Assembly: GCF_016195855.1 (NCBI RefSeq)
Contig: NZ_JACPYU010000016.1
Span: 558,001 to 622,000 of the forward strand
From: Aquabacterium sp.
GTDB lineage: Bacteria > Pseudomonadota > Gammaproteobacteria > Burkholderiales > Burkholderiaceae_C
Direction of reading: 5' to 3'
Length of the DNA: 64,000 nt
Below, piece after piece: positions 1 to 7,047 of this stretch (position 1 is its first letter; each line of letters opens with the position of its first letter). A program made the translations under genes and the position numbers. The notes beneath the pieces were generated by a model, which was given only the letters and a program-made list of their open reading frames with translations, ran no database searches and was not told where the DNA came from.

Positions 1-282
1 CAGAAGATGCAAAAGACCTTGCAGATTCACCTCGTCGGCAACCCCGTCAATACGGTGGAAGTGCTGGCTCAGCGCTACACATTGAATGACGCCGAACGCG
101 CCGGGGTGCTGCGACACCTGATCGCCGAAGGTGATCTGTCGGGGTATGGCCTGGTGAATGCCGTCACGCACTTCTCCCAGGAAGTTGAGGACTACGACCG
201 TGCGACCGAGTTCGAAGCCCTGGGCGGGAAGTTGATCGAACTGCCAGTCAAGGATTGGAAGGAGTTGGCACAAGCCATTTGA
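1..282 (+). CDS. C-terminal end of a DUF932-like plasmid/ICE protein (partial)
   Basis: The reading frame is open from the first base with no stop before it, so this is the 3' end of a longer gene that begins outside the window. The visible 93 or so residues include a YGLVNAVTHFSQ segment followed by DRATEFEALGG. This resembles the end of DUF932-type proteins common on plasmids and ICEs; the function of that family is not established. A strong hairpin terminator follows 20 bases after the stop. The family call rests on remembered similarity only; the conclusion that it is a real, truncated coding region is firmer. Confidence 0.55.
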   Translation, partial: QKMQKTLQIHLVGNPVNTVEVLAQRYTLNDAERAGVLRHLIAEGDLSGYGLVNAVTHFSQEVEDYDRATEFEALGGKLIELPVKDWKELAQAI

Positions 283-301
283 TCTCGGATCACAGTGATT
301 C

Positions 302-334
302 ACCACCAGGGCCTTGGCTCTGGTGGTTTTCTTG
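302..334 (+). terminator. Rho-independent terminator after the DUF932-like gene
   Basis: An inverted repeat ACCACCAG...CTGGTGGT (302-327) is followed by a T-rich run (TTTTCTT). It lies just after the stop at 280-282, on the same strand. It isolates the upstream gene from the FlhD/FlhC-like pair. The 240 bases between it and 574 hold no gene I can support, and presumably contain the promoter of that pair. Confidence 0.75.
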
Positions 335-573
335 TCGAAGGCAAGTTCAAAGCATCACGCCCATTGACTGTGACAAATGCGACAGGCAATGCGGGCTGTT
401 GTCGATGGCAAACACGCCATCCCCCCGCACTCGGGCATTGATTTCAATCGGTGGTCGTGAATATGCTGAGCCGACCCATCACTCCAATCACACACAACGC
501 CAAAGCAGTCATACCTCGCCGCAATACCTGGCCCATCTCTACTCACATGTGGGCACACCGACAGGAGAAGACC

Positions 574-894
574 ATGAGCAGCATCCAGTTCACCGATGTG
601 CAGTTGACCAATTTGTACCTGTTGCAAGCCATCAGGCTGGGCATCGCGCAAGATCGCGTATCGACATGCGGCAAGTTCGGGCTGGACGCCGCCCAAGCAG
701 AGTTCCTTGGTACCATGAGCCAGGAACAGTTGTGGGCATTCGTTGATCAGATAGGCCAAAGCACCCTCTTCCCTCCACGCCAGGATTTGCTTGCCTTGCT
801 CAAGGCGCCCGCGCCGCTTCAGGCATCACTGGCCGCCGTTCATGCGCCAAGGCCACGGCAACTCGCGACCATGGCGCCCGCAAGCACGTCGTGA
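574..894 (+). CDS. FlhD-like transcriptional activator subunit (ICE-borne)
   Basis: This 106-residue protein resembles FlhD: an N-terminal segment NLYLLQAIRLGIAQDRVST corresponds to the FlhD core around its NLSYLLLAQRLIVQD helix, followed by a FGLDAAQAEFL stretch. E. coli FlhD is slightly longer. ATG at 574 has a clear AGGAG site 7 bases upstream. The FlhC partner follows after 12 bases with its own GGAG site, so the two are co-translated. FlhD and FlhC form a heterohexameric activator of class II promoters. On SXT/R391 ICEs and IncC plasmids, FlhDC homologues (SetCD, AcaCD) are the master activators of conjugation genes, which is the likely role here. The alternative is a captured flagellar regulator; the ICE neighbours argue against that. 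FlhD is poorly conserved, so the call depends partly on the stronger FlhC next door. Confidence 0.72.
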   Translation: MSSIQFTDVQLTNLYLLQAIRLGIAQDRVSTCGKFGLDAAQAEFLGTMSQEQLWAFVDQIGQSTLFPPRQDLLALLKAPAPLQASLAAVHAPRPRQLATMAPASTS

Positions 895-906
895 CCGGAG
901 AGGACC

Positions 907-1503
907 ATGATGTCAACACGTGCTGACCGCCAGTTGTGCGCCATACGCCTGGCGCAAGACTGTGCTCAACTGGGCGCCCGGGTGCGCACCATCCATCACA
1001 TCACAGGGCTCAACCCACGGGACGTGCAGAGGCTGCTCTTCAATGACCCTCAAGCCATCCCACGCGGACGTCCGCCCAACTCCCTGGAGTGGTATCACAG
1101 CGCCAACCTCATTGCGAGGGCTGAATCGTCGATCTTCATGTCGATCTACCGCCGTCTGCGCAACACTGGCTTCGGCGCAGCAGAGACGCTGGTCTGCGCC
1201 TATCGTGGATACCAAGCCGTCTGCCAGTGTCCGCACCGCATCAGTTTTGACCGGGCGTTTGATCTGGCATCGCACACCGATGGCATCTGGCTGGCCTGCA
1301 CCCCGGTGTTCGAGGTCCTCGCTTGCCCGACCTGCGGCAGCGATGTGCTGGTGGCCATCGGCACCGTGGTCCACTTGGGCGACAACTGTCCGTTCTGCAA
1401 ACTGGTACAGCGCTACAGTTGCGATCCTCGGCTCCAGGCGTCATTTCCCAAGAACGGGGTGGCGACCACACCTGCGACTGCCCCTGAACCGATGGCCTTG
1501 TAA
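907..1503 (+). CDS. FlhC-like zinc-binding transcriptional activator (ICE-borne)
   Basis: The 198-residue protein is about the size of E. coli FlhC (192). It carries the family's zinc site as two CxxC pairs, C140-P-T-C143 and C161-P-F-C164. The LGARVRTIHHITGL helix and RGRPPNSLEWYH segment match the FlhC N-terminal half (QLGARLQVLESETSL, then the ...FSTDWF region). ATG codons stand at 907 and 910; a GGAGAGG site serves either. FlhC supplies most of the DNA contacts in the FlhDC complex. By context the pair is a SetCD/AcaCD-type activator of ICE transfer genes. Its stop codon directly abuts the stop codon of the convergent H-NS-like gene, with no bases between. Divergence from flagellar FlhC is large, as expected for an ICE-borne version. 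Confidence 0.82.
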   Translation: MMSTRADRQLCAIRLAQDCAQLGARVRTIHHITGLNPRDVQRLLFNDPQAIPRGRPPNSLEWYHSANLIARAESSIFMSIYRRLRNTGFGAAETLVCAYRGYQAVCQCPHRISFDRAFDLASHTDGIWLACTPVFEVLACPTCGSDVLVAIGTVVHLGDNCPFCKLVQRYSCDPRLQASFPKNGVATTPATAPEPMAL

Positions 1504-1839
1504 TCAACCTACTTTCAGTTGATCCAGTGTCTTGCCAGCGGCCAACGCGGCCTTGATCCACTTAGGCTGAAGTCCTCTTCCGCTCCAGGTCTCGCCCGTG
1601 TCAACGTTGCGATATTTTGGGGCGACCTTGCTTCCTGCTGTAGCACTGGAGCGGGTCGCCACACCGGCTTTCAACCTCAGGTCGGCCACAGTCAAACCAT
1701 TGGCAGCCAACAGTTGCTTGATGTGGTCAATCACCCCTGCTCGCTCTGCCTTGCGGGCATCCTGCAATTGCCTGTCCAACTCCGAAGCCTGCTTGTCCAG
1801 GGAGGCTTTCTGGGCAAGGAGTTCTTGGTACGTGGTCAT
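1504..1839 (-). CDS. H-NS-family nucleoid protein (ICE-borne xenogeneic silencer)
   Basis: The 111-residue protein has the two-part layout of betaproteobacterial H-NS proteins. Residues 1-45 form a charged coiled coil for oligomerisation (LDKQASELDRQLQDARK). The C-terminal DNA-binding motif includes KYRNVDTGETWSGRG and then PKWI. H-NS proteins bind AT-rich or foreign DNA and repress it. An ICE-borne copy would be expected to hold down ICE promoters or the host response to the element. It is convergent with the flhC-like gene and divergent from the traI-like gene. The 230-270 bases upstream of it hold the two start regions and no further gene. Antagonism between this silencer and the FlhDC-like activator is plausible but not shown by sequence. 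Confidence 0.9.
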   Translation of the reverse strand: MTTYQELLAQKASLDKQASELDRQLQDARKAERAGVIDHIKQLLAANGLTVADLRLKAGVATRSSATAGSKVAPKYRNVDTGETWSGRGLQPKWIKAALAAGKTLDQLKVG

Positions 1840-2108
1840 GATTGCAATGTTTGGCTTTCGCCGAGTTCGGATTCCAACATCCTACATTGCAAGTTCCGTG
1901 GCTTCGTGACCAACGTGTCGACATCCTCGTCCTGGTATGTAGAGTGAAAGCCAAGGTATCGGACGAATCGACGCCCATCGCTCTGATCCGCAATGGCCGC
2001 TCATCCTTCAAGCCTTGATGGCGAAAGCCCAAATGAACAGACGCCATTTTGAGGTGCGCGCGGCAATGCATGGTGACCAAATGGCTGGGTCATTTGCAAT
2101 GGACCACC

Positions 2109-3815
2109 ATGCTTGCCCCGTCTCAGCCACACAGCACTTTTGCATCGTCAGATCCCGGCTTCGAGGCCCTGCCCATTGATGATCTGCTGTCGCAACACTA
2201 TGACCTGATCGTCCGAATCAAGCTCTGCCATGGGTCTGACCGCGCAGATTTCGAGCAGACCATCATGTCGCTGATCAGGCGATATGCCAGCCTGGTACAC
2301 CTGCTGCCGGCCACATCCGACAACTACTTCTGCATCCCTGGCGGCCTGCTGCGCCTGGGCATGGAAGTCAGCTTCTTCAGCCTGCAAGGTACCGACGCCC
2401 ACATTTTTTCCGGGCGCTCCACCATCTCGGCACGTCGCCACTTGGAACCGCGCTGGCGTCTGGCCACCTTCGTCGCTGGGCTTTGTTGCGAGGCCCACCG
2501 GGTCCTCAGCCACATCATCGTGACCGACGCCCCTGGCGAGGTCTGGCCAGCCTACCTGTATCCCCTGAGTGATTGGCTGACAGCACGCCGGGCAGACCGC
2601 TACTTCTTGCGCTGGCGCCCACAAGCCATCGAGACACGCAGCCTGGGCGTGTTCACGCTGGCCCATGTCGTGCCACCTGCGGTCATGCATTACCTGGCAG
2701 AAGACAACACGGTCATCGTGCCTCACCTCATGGCCTGCGTCAGCGGCATTTCGCAGTATCGAGATCACAACGTGCTGGACGAATTGGTCCGTCGCGCCTT
2801 GGCGCTGGTGATTGACCGCAACCTGCTGGCCAACGCCGACCGCTACGGCACGCCCCAATACGGCTCGCACCTTGAACGCTACCTGGTTGATGCACTGAGG
2901 CACCTCGCGGGCTCCAACTCGGGGTGGCAGGCAAATCGCGAGAAGTCTCGCGTCTGGTTCGGCCCCGATGGCCTGTTCCTGGCCTGGCCGAGCGCTGCAG
3001 AAGACATTCAAAAACATCTGGACACCACGCAGTTGCCGGGCATCCCAAAAGCACCAGAGACCATCATGGAAGTACTCCTGCTGGCCGGGGTCTTCGAACC
3101 CACGTCCGCAGGAAACTCGACCTGGCTCATCCAACCACCAGGCGGCAAGGCCAAGATCGAAGCGGTCAAACTATCCTCAACAGCCATCCTGTTTGCAGGG
3201 CATGACCCGTTCCCGCCTCCTCTGGCGCAGAGCCTCACAAGTCCCCCACGCAACAACCCTCCATCAGTGCAAGCAGCCGAACCGATCGCACTACAGCCTC
3301 TACCGGATGGCCCGCCAGGCACTCAGCTCTTGCTCATCCCAGACAACGCCGAGCAAACCCAACAAGCAGCTTCGAATAGCCAAGACGCTCAAGCCGAAGC
3401 GGCACTACTATCGACCGCCCCTCCATCTGACCTGGCATCGACAAGCGACGCCCAAACAACTCAGCAAGCGACGATTGGTCTTCAAGCGCCTCTGCGCCTC
3501 AACCCCGTGGTGCGCGACGCATTGACCGAGGTGGTCAACACCTTGAACACCGGCGCCGGACCCGCCCGGTGTTGCACCGTCGCTTTTGGGCTGTTTGTGC
3601 CTCTGTACGAATTCGAGCGGCGCGCCATTCAACCCTCTATGGCCCTGCGTGCCTTGTCTGATGTGCACATGCTGGTTCGCGCACCGGGCAAAGGTCCACC
3701 CACAAACTCAAGGGATTTCAACGGCACACCGACCGTGGGGTTGACCATAGCGCCACGCTTCATCAGCGGCTTAGACATGGAAGCCTTTGCCTCGCCCGAG
3801 GCTCAGGGAGGGTGA
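2109..3815 (+). CDS. TraI_2-domain (MobH-like) relaxase homologue with degenerate active-site motifs
   Basis: The N-terminal third (residues 20-170 from the ATG at 2109) matches the TraI_2 domain of ICE relaxases: an RRYASLVHLLPAT segment, PGGLLRLGMEV (77-87) and a PLSDWL segment (152-157). In canonical MobH proteins the first of these motifs is preceded by a histidine cluster and a later HD pair coordinates metal. Here those positions read DNYFCI and CCEAHRVL, so the metal ligands appear to be missing. The middle is Pro/Ala/Gln-rich and probably disordered. The last 120 residues form a TraI_2_C-like domain. The start is uncertain: ATG at 2109 or 2070, or TTG at 2049; none has a strong ribosome site. 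The traD gene begins 1 nt after its stop. A role in conjugative DNA processing follows from family and context; nicking activity is doubtful. Confidence 0.72.
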   Translation: MLAPSQPHSTFASSDPGFEALPIDDLLSQHYDLIVRIKLCHGSDRADFEQTIMSLIRRYASLVHLLPATSDNYFCIPGGLLRLGMEVSFFSLQGTDAHIFSGRSTISARRHLEPRWRLATFVAGLCCEAHRVLSHIIVTDAPGEVWPAYLYPLSDWLTARRADRYFLRWRPQAIETRSLGVFTLAHVVPPAVMHYLAEDNTVIVPHLMACVSGISQYRDHNVLDELVRRALALVIDRNLLANADRYGTPQYGSHLERYLVDALRHLAGSNSGWQANREKSRVWFGPDGLFLAWPSAAEDIQKHLDTTQLPGIPKAPETIMEVLLLAGVFEPTSAGNSTWLIQPPGGKAKIEAVKLSSTAILFAGHDPFPPPLAQSLTSPPRNNPPSVQAAEPIALQPLPDGPPGTQLLLIPDNAEQTQQAASNSQDAQAEAALLSTAPPSDLASTSDAQTTQQATIGLQAPLRLNPVVRDALTEVVNTLNTGAGPARCCTVAFGLFVPLYEFERRAIQPSMALRALSDVHMLVRAPGKGPPTNSRDFNGTPTVGLTIAPRFISGLDMEAFASPEAQGG

Positions 3816-3816
3816 C

Positions 3817-5724
3817 ATGCCCATCCGCCGTTACGAGATGCCATGGCGCCACGCCTACGAGGCTTTCGCAGGCCTTGCCTGGGGCATCGCGCTGATGTTC
3901 TTCACAGCGGTCGGTGCCATCGGCCAACTGCCTCGCGCTCTCGCTTTCCCCCTGTCCATCGCTTGCCTCGGCATGAGCGCCCTCAGGTTCTCGCAGGCAC
4001 TGCGCATCCTCGTGCTGCGGGCGTCACTGGCTGGTCACGCCATCCAGGTGATCAGCACGCAAACTCAGGCGCGGTGGTGTCAGGATCCAACAGCCGTTTT
4101 CCTGGGCTTCGGCTTCGAGTGGCGGCCCGTGCACTCACAGCGTCTGTATGAACTGGCCAAGATCGACTACCGCGATTTCACGGTGTCTCCGCGCCTCTTG
4201 AGTCTGCTGGGGTATGACAGCGCACCCCAACCTGATGCCGAGATCGGTTTGCCCTACATACACGGCGTCGAGCCCCATGAGGTTCCACTACGTCGCCCCT
4301 TGCAGAACTTCGAAGGCGGCACGCTGCTGGTCGGCACCACGCAGTCAGGCAAGGGGGTGGCCCTGGCCAACCTCATCACCCAGGCGGTCAGACGCGGCGA
4401 CGTGGTGATCGTCATCGACCCCAAGAACAGCCGTCGCCTCAAGCGCGTGGTCGAGCGCGCCTGCCAGGACTGGCGAGAGCCCGACACTTTCATGGAGTTT
4501 CATCCGGCCTTCCCGGAATCCGGTGTGCGACTGGACTTCACCTTCAACTGGCAAAAGCCCACCGAGATTGCCTCCCGTATCCAGTCGATCATGCCGCAGG
4601 ACACGGCCGGCGCGTTCTCTGCCTTTGGCTGGGACGCCGTCAACGTGGTCGTGCAAGGTCTGGTCGAACTGGAAGAGCGCCCCAACTTGGCCAAGCTGAC
4701 CCGCTACATCGAGGGCGGCATCGAACCAGTGCTGGAGGGCTCTTTGCGCCGCTTCTATGAGGAAACCTTGGGGCCTGCCTGGCGTGATCTGCCCGAGATG
4801 AAGAAGCTGATGCAGGAGGCTCATCGAGGCCACATGAAGCGCCCATCAGAAGCTGCCAACGCCGAGTTGATGGCCTTCGTCGCGTACTACGAGCACCACA
4901 TTGCCCAGTCCCAACGCAGCAAGGTGATCGATGCCCAGGTGCGCACCTTCAGGCACAACCGTGAGCACTACCAGAAGATCACGGCCAACCTATTGCCCGT
5001 GCTGTCGATGCTGACCTCAGGTGACCTGGGTCGTACGCTGTCGCCCGAACCGTTCGACGCCAACGACATGCGCCCGATCATGAACTTCGAGAAGATCGAG
5101 CGCGGCGGACACGTTCTGTACATGTGCCTGGATTCGCTACCCGACCCCTCGGTGGCATCTGCCATCGGTGCACTGGCATTGGCCGACCTGGCCGCACGGG
5201 CGGGCATGCGCTACAACCTGGGCGGCTATCGGCGCATTGCCCTGTTTGTGGACGAGGTGGCCAACGTCATCAACCAGCCCTTGATCGAAATCCTCAACAA
5301 GGGTGCCGAGGGTGGCATCTACACCACCTGCGCGATGCAGACGTTGGCCGACCTGGCCAAACGTCTGGGCAGCGAAGCGGCGGCACGCATGGCACTGGGC
5401 AACCTCAACAACCTGATTGCACTGCGCTCGAAGGACCGACCCACGCAAGATTTCATCGTTGAGACCTTTGGCAAGACGGCCATCCATTCGATGCGCGTTG
5501 GGCTGGGGCATGGCGCGGACACCCATCTGGTCGACTTCTCGACCAGCTATTCAAGCCAACTCTCCGAGAGCTTCGAAGAGATGGTGCCTGCTGATGTTTT
5601 GGGAAAATTGCCCAACCTGCAGTACTTCGCCTCGGTGTCTGGCGGGCGCATCATCAAGGGTCGCTTCCCCATTCTTGATCCGGATCCGCAAGGGGTCCAT
5701 CAACCCATCAGGAGAGCAGCATGA
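3817..5724 (+). CDS. traD: TraD-type conjugative coupling ATPase (VirD4 superfamily)
   Basis: This 635-residue protein would link the relaxosome to the type IV secretion channel. Two hydrophobic segments near the N-terminus (about residues 15-38 and 43-68) anchor it in the inner membrane. Walker A is GTTQSGKG (173-180), with an unusual final Gly where Thr or Ser is normal. A DPKN motif follows at 201-204, and Walker B is LFVDEVAN (476-483). The order agrees with the SXT/TOL subfamily of ICE TraD. ATG at 3817 has an AGGGAGGG site 5 bases upstream and starts 1 nt after the traI-like stop. Its stop overlaps the start of the DUF4400 gene, so the three genes are one operon. The Walker A change may weaken nucleotide hydrolysis, though some coupling proteins tolerate variation there. 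Confidence 0.9.
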   Translation: MPIRRYEMPWRHAYEAFAGLAWGIALMFFTAVGAIGQLPRALAFPLSIACLGMSALRFSQALRILVLRASLAGHAIQVISTQTQARWCQDPTAVFLGFGFEWRPVHSQRLYELAKIDYRDFTVSPRLLSLLGYDSAPQPDAEIGLPYIHGVEPHEVPLRRPLQNFEGGTLLVGTTQSGKGVALANLITQAVRRGDVVIVIDPKNSRRLKRVVERACQDWREPDTFMEFHPAFPESGVRLDFTFNWQKPTEIASRIQSIMPQDTAGAFSAFGWDAVNVVVQGLVELEERPNLAKLTRYIEGGIEPVLEGSLRRFYEETLGPAWRDLPEMKKLMQEAHRGHMKRPSEAANAELMAFVAYYEHHIAQSQRSKVIDAQVRTFRHNREHYQKITANLLPVLSMLTSGDLGRTLSPEPFDANDMRPIMNFEKIERGGHVLYMCLDSLPDPSVASAIGALALADLAARAGMRYNLGGYRRIALFVDEVANVINQPLIEILNKGAEGGIYTTCAMQTLADLAKRLGSEAAARMALGNLNNLIALRSKDRPTQDFIVETFGKTAIHSMRVGLGHGADTHLVDFSTSYSSQLSESFEEMVPADVLGKLPNLQYFASVSGGRIIKGRFPILDPDPQGVHQPIRRAA

Positions 5725-6344
5725 TCAGGGCGATGGCCGCGGCATCGCTACTGGCACTGCTGGTTCTGGTTCTCTATGTGCCGTCCGCCCACCCGCCAGA
5801 ACGGTTCGTAGAGCAACTGCGAACGGAATACGCCAATGCGGCGGTGTTCTGGGGCAAGGACGAAGGCACCCGCATGCTGTCGCGTGCGATGAGCATGCAG
5901 GTGTCTGCACGTCAGGCATCACCCGTCCCTTCATCCAAAGACGCGGCCCCAGCGAGTAGCGTCAACGCAGCAGTCAGCCGAGAAATGGCCTCGGTCAACC
6001 AACGGCTGTTCAACAATCCCTACTTCCGCTCGATTGACGCACTGCTGCTGCTCGCCAGCTTCCGCCTGGCCATGCTGCTGGAATGGCTCCCCTGGCTGAT
6101 GGCCTTCCCGGTTGCTGCCTTGGTGGATGGCTGCCTTGTGCGACTGGTCAAAGCCAAAGAGTTCCTGCACCACAGCCCGGAGATGTTCGCTTTTTATGCC
6201 TGCTTGGCCATCCTGACCAGTTGCGCAACCGTCCTGGCGTTTGTGCTGCCCATCACCTTGCATCCTCTTGTCGTGCCATGCGTGCCAGTGATCATCGGCA
6301 CGTTGATGGGAGCAGCGATCAGGGACTTTCATCTAAGAGCTTGA
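5721..6344 (+). CDS. DUF4400 ICE membrane protein
   Basis: The 207-residue protein has an N-terminal membrane segment (residues 4-20), a soluble stretch of about 90 residues and three or four hydrophobic segments in the C-terminal half (LLLLASFRLAMLLEWLPWL, FYACLAILTSCATVLAFVL and a final PLVVPCVPVIIGTLMG). This layout and the position directly after traD match the DUF4400 / PFL_4697-type membrane proteins of ICEs, whose exact role in transfer is unknown. Its ATG overlaps the traD stop (ATGA), so translation is coupled. It is the last recognisable ICE gene; the secretion genes that normally follow are missing. Confidence 0.78.
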   Translation: MIRAMAAASLLALLVLVLYVPSAHPPERFVEQLRTEYANAAVFWGKDEGTRMLSRAMSMQVSARQASPVPSSKDAAPASSVNAAVSREMASVNQRLFNNPYFRSIDALLLLASFRLAMLLEWLPWLMAFPVAALVDGCLVRLVKAKEFLHHSPEMFAFYACLAILTSCATVLAFVLPITLHPLVVPCVPVIIGTLMGAAIRDFHLRA

Positions 6345-6416
6345 GATTGGTCCGTTCACCACTGTGATTATGAGTGAAACGTTATCATTACACTTGATAG
6401 ACAGAATCCGGGCAAC

Positions 6417-6447
6417 AAAAAAGCCGGGTGCATGCGATATCACCCGG
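6417..6447 (-). terminator. Possible terminator for the minus-strand cheY-cheX operon
   Basis: Read on the minus strand, a perfect 7-bp stem CCGGGTG...CACCCGG (6447-6424) is followed by CTTTTTTG. It lies about 210 bases beyond the cheY stop and inside the fabI remnant, so the hairpin may instead be a chance result of the SPG-coding bases joined to an A-run at the junction. Confidence 0.45.
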
Positions 6448-6645
6448 ACCGATCCAGACACGCGCGGCGTCCGGCTTGAAAGAATTCGATGTGCTGCTGG
6501 CTCACGCCGTCAGCACCGCCCCCATCGGCGAGATGGTGGACGTGATGGACGTCGGGCTGACCTGCGCTTACCTGGCCAGCCCGTTTGCACACCACCTGAC
6601 GGGCTCGACCGTCTACGTGGATGGCGGCTCAACATCATGGCCTGA
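6422..6645 (+). pseudogene. Remnant of the 3' end of an enoyl-ACP reductase (fabI-like) gene
   Basis: Read from about 6425, the frame encodes RVHAISPGPIQTRAASGL, then a MDVGLTCAYLASPFA stretch and a final TGSTVYVDGG. This is the C-terminal third of FabI-type short-chain reductases, including the substrate-side SPGP loop. The first two thirds, with the cofactor site and catalytic tyrosines, are absent. Just after VDGG one base is missing: shifting frame restores the expected LNIMA and a TGA at 6643-6645, whereas the uncorrected frame runs on into the cheY region. A 5' truncation plus a frameshift make this a dead remnant, probably left by the event that placed ICE DNA upstream. Confidence 0.8.
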
Positions 6646-6659
6646 AGCGCCTCAGACGC

Positions 6660-7025
6660 TTATTCAGCCAGCTTCTTGAAGGTGGCGATCACGGCATCCC
6701 CCTTGAAGGGTTTGACGATCCAGCCCTTGATGCCGGCGGCCTTGCCACGCTCTTTCATGATGGGCGTGTTTTCCGTGGTCAGCATGATGATGTTGACCGA
6801 GGCATTGCCCAACTCGCCACGGATCTTCTCGGCCATGGTCAGGCCATCCATATTAGGCATGTTGACGTCACTGACCACCAGCTTGACGCGGGGGTCCGCC
6901 TTGAGCTGGGCCAGGCCGTCACGACCATCCACGGCCGTGATCACGTCCAGACCGTTTTTCTTCAGGAAATCACCGACTTCGTTGCGAACGGTTGCGGAGT
7001 CGTCGACGACGAGAACTTGTGCCAT
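6660..7025 (-). CDS. CheY-like single-domain response regulator
   Basis: This 121-residue stand-alone receiver has an acidic pocket VVDDS (6-10), phospho-acceptor D53 in VSDVNMPNMDG, switch Thr in LTTEN and Lys in WIVKPF. It has no output domain, so it acts by protein contact. It is the last gene of the minus-strand cluster MCP-like, CheX, pseudo-receiver-CheX, CheY, and lies 22 bases after the CheX fusion. The likely phosphodonor is the CheA-like kinase encoded at 9563-11872, and the likely phosphatases are the two neighbouring CheX proteins. Its target (flagellar motor, pilus or another output) cannot be told from sequence. Confidence 0.92.
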   Translation of the reverse strand: MAQVLVVDDSATVRNEVGDFLKKNGLDVITAVDGRDGLAQLKADPRVKLVVSDVNMPNMDGLTMAEKIRGELGNASVNIIMLTTENTPIMKERGKAAGIKGWIVKPFKGDAVIATFKKLAE

Positions 7026-7047
7026 GTTTATTCACCTCACTAAAAAA

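Larger units (their letters stand above)
1..6344. mobile_element. Fragment of an integrative and conjugative element (ICE)
   Basis: The genes here form a recognisable conjugation module: a TraI_2-domain protein, a TraD-type coupling ATPase and a DUF4400 membrane protein in the order and tight spacing (1 nt gap, then ATGA overlap) found in ICEs of the SXT/R391 and ICEclc/PAGI-2 types. A FlhD/FlhC-like regulator pair and an H-NS-like gene lie upstream. The left part lies outside the window. On the right, the usual next genes (traL/E/K/B/V or the equivalent secretion genes) are absent. The DNA passes at once into a fabI remnant and then chromosomal chemosensory genes. No integrase, tRNA or att repeat was seen, so the right limit (6345 to about 6422) is inferred from gene content. 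It could be an ICE end, or a decayed or rearranged remnant. Confidence 0.75.

Noticed and set aside
255..894. Overlapping open frames before and over the FlhD-like gene (255-746, 451-894, and 355-759 on the minus strand)
   Set aside because: They lack ribosome sites and family features. Only the frame from 574 has both a good AGGAG site and FlhD-like sequence; the longer 451 start adds a non-FlhD extension.
6364..6679. Two overlapping small open frames read as new short genes
   Set aside because: Together they are the two halves of one frameshifted fabI 3' end, so they are one pseudogene rather than two genes.
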